Made by a program: the position numbers and the translations under genes
Origin: Asterias amurensis
Lineage: Eukaryota; Echinodermata; Asteroidea; Forcipulatida; Asteriidae
Assembly: GCF_032118995.1 (NCBI RefSeq)
Contig: NC_092652.1
Coordinates: 25,657,044-25,721,043 of the forward strand
Length of the DNA: 64,000 nt
Direction: 5' to 3'
Notes under the pieces: model-generated
Database searches by the model: none
Seen by the model: the letters and a program-made list of their open reading frames with translations, nothing else
Told to the model about the DNA's origin: nothing
In this document: positions 63,135-64,000 of the stretch, piece by piece
Numbering within the stretch: the first letter of the stretch is position 1
Layout of the letters: every line of letters starts with the position of its first letter

Positions 63135-63295
63135 AATGCGACAACAAAAACAACAACATCAACAACGACGACGAAAACAACAACAACAAAAGCAAATCCA
63201 GAACATAAACAAAAACAAAACAAAACCAACAGCAACAACAACAGCAGCAGCAACACCAACACCAACAACAACAAAAGTGACAAAAACAACAAATT
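63135..63295. repeat. Degenerate CAA/CAG-type microsatellite
   Basis: Repeated ACAACAACA, GCAGCAGCAAC and ACAAAAACA units over about 160 bp. Poly-Gln/Thr and poly-Leu frames across it are artefacts. Confidence 0.8.
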
Positions 63296-63461
63296 TATTC
63301 AATAAAAAACTACACTGTCAATTATTACAAATAATGTGCAATAGCTTCAACACAAAACAGTTAAAGGTAATATATGGGACCGAAAAATAACTGTTCCAAT
63401 GCTCAGAATTAAGACGACGTGCAGAATGATTAAAACTTTGAACAGTGCGTATTTTTACTCA

Positions 63462-63700
63462 CCTTAGTTCTTAAGAAATATCTGTTTCTTATAAATCGAA
63501 TTCCAATCAAAGTGAAGAAACTTCAGTTGAAGATTTTAAGGCGCTCCAAAAAATCTCTGGAAACGTTGTTGTTGGTCCCAATACCGTCTCAGTTGTTAAT
63601 CGATAAGATGCTCCGAAGCTGAAGCGATACAGTGTTCATGTGAAAAGACACTCTATCCAACACACACCGTCTTGGAGTAGCACAAAGTATGGATTGCGGG
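63462..63700 (-). other. Candidate leader exon of the secreted-protein gene
   Basis: On the minus strand an AACTAAG/GTGAGT donor lies at about 63461. Upstream sequence to about 63640 is not repetitive and contains only one short ORF that closes before the donor. Suggested by splice signal only. Confidence 0.25.
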
Positions 63701-64000
63701 ACTAATCGTGAAAAGGGATGATACAGTCTGCTCCGTCAAACCCAAAATGTCCGATTGGCGTATACTCGCTGCCAGCCAGACGTTTCATACTCGTAAAGAA
63801 AGAACCCCGCTCGGCAGCGCGAGTGCGGGGTGTTTGGACACAATTGCGACACTTGAATTTGCGCCCAACCGACAGAAATTTAAATTAACAGGTTTTTCCT
63901 TCTAACAGTGCCCATATCATGTTAAGCTTAGAGTGCCACTGGCATTGATGGAAAGTATCCTCTCCACATTGACAAAAAATTCCCAGGGACAAAGATGGAT

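Noticed and set aside
63104-63390. Poly-Leu, poly-Gln and poly-Thr frames
   Set aside because: Translations of the CAA/CAG microsatellite.

Overview
The window looks like echinoderm nuclear DNA, perhaps from a sea star. It is AT-rich and intron-rich, and it is packed with short non-autonomous DNA transposons, a tRNA-derived SINE and satellite DNA. The genes are of animal type: fibrinogen-related lectin, lifeguard/BI-1 protein, receptor-regulated Smad, F-box/WD40 protein and a small secreted protein. No reverse transcriptase, integrase, capsid or envelope reading frame was recognised, so no retroviral or other virus-like fossil is reported. Species assignment is inference only.

Layout. About 0.9-2.5 kb: an apparently intronless PAN plus fibrinogen-C secreted protein on the minus strand with a TATA box. 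5.5-13.1 kb: a nine-coding-exon lifeguard/TMBIM gene on the minus strand (235 residues), introns loaded with MITEs, a SINE and a Helitron-like end. 13.1-17.1 kb: a gap between divergent genes holding nested transposons. 17.3-33.8 kb: a Smad2/3-type gene on the plus strand. Its five exons encode only a short N-terminus plus a full MH2 domain ending in SSSS; no MH1 exon was found. Its introns hold a 1.5-kb hAT element with perfect target duplications, a 57-bp perfect palindrome, an eight-unit 111-bp satellite and several MITEs. 34-41.5 kb: a MITE-dense gap. 41.5-43.0 kb: an F-box/WD40 gene, single coding exon, minus strand. 43.0-59.7 kb: gene-poor and repeat-rich. 59.8-60.2 kb: the coding exon of a small secreted, prohormone-like protein on the minus strand. 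60.3-64 kb: its likely 5' intron and leader.

The strongest candidate for something undescribed is the MH2-only receptor Smad. It keeps the activin/TGF-beta-type L3 loop and the phosphorylatable SSSS tail but lacks the DNA-binding half of the family.

The repeats allow target-site logic. At least five palindromic MITE families share TTAA targets and an AG...CT terminal pair. One copy sits inside an element of another family and regenerates the empty site exactly. A Tc1-like element (TA) and a hAT-like element (8 bp) are each nested in a TTAA MITE, giving a relative age order. One element is a chimera of two MITE families.
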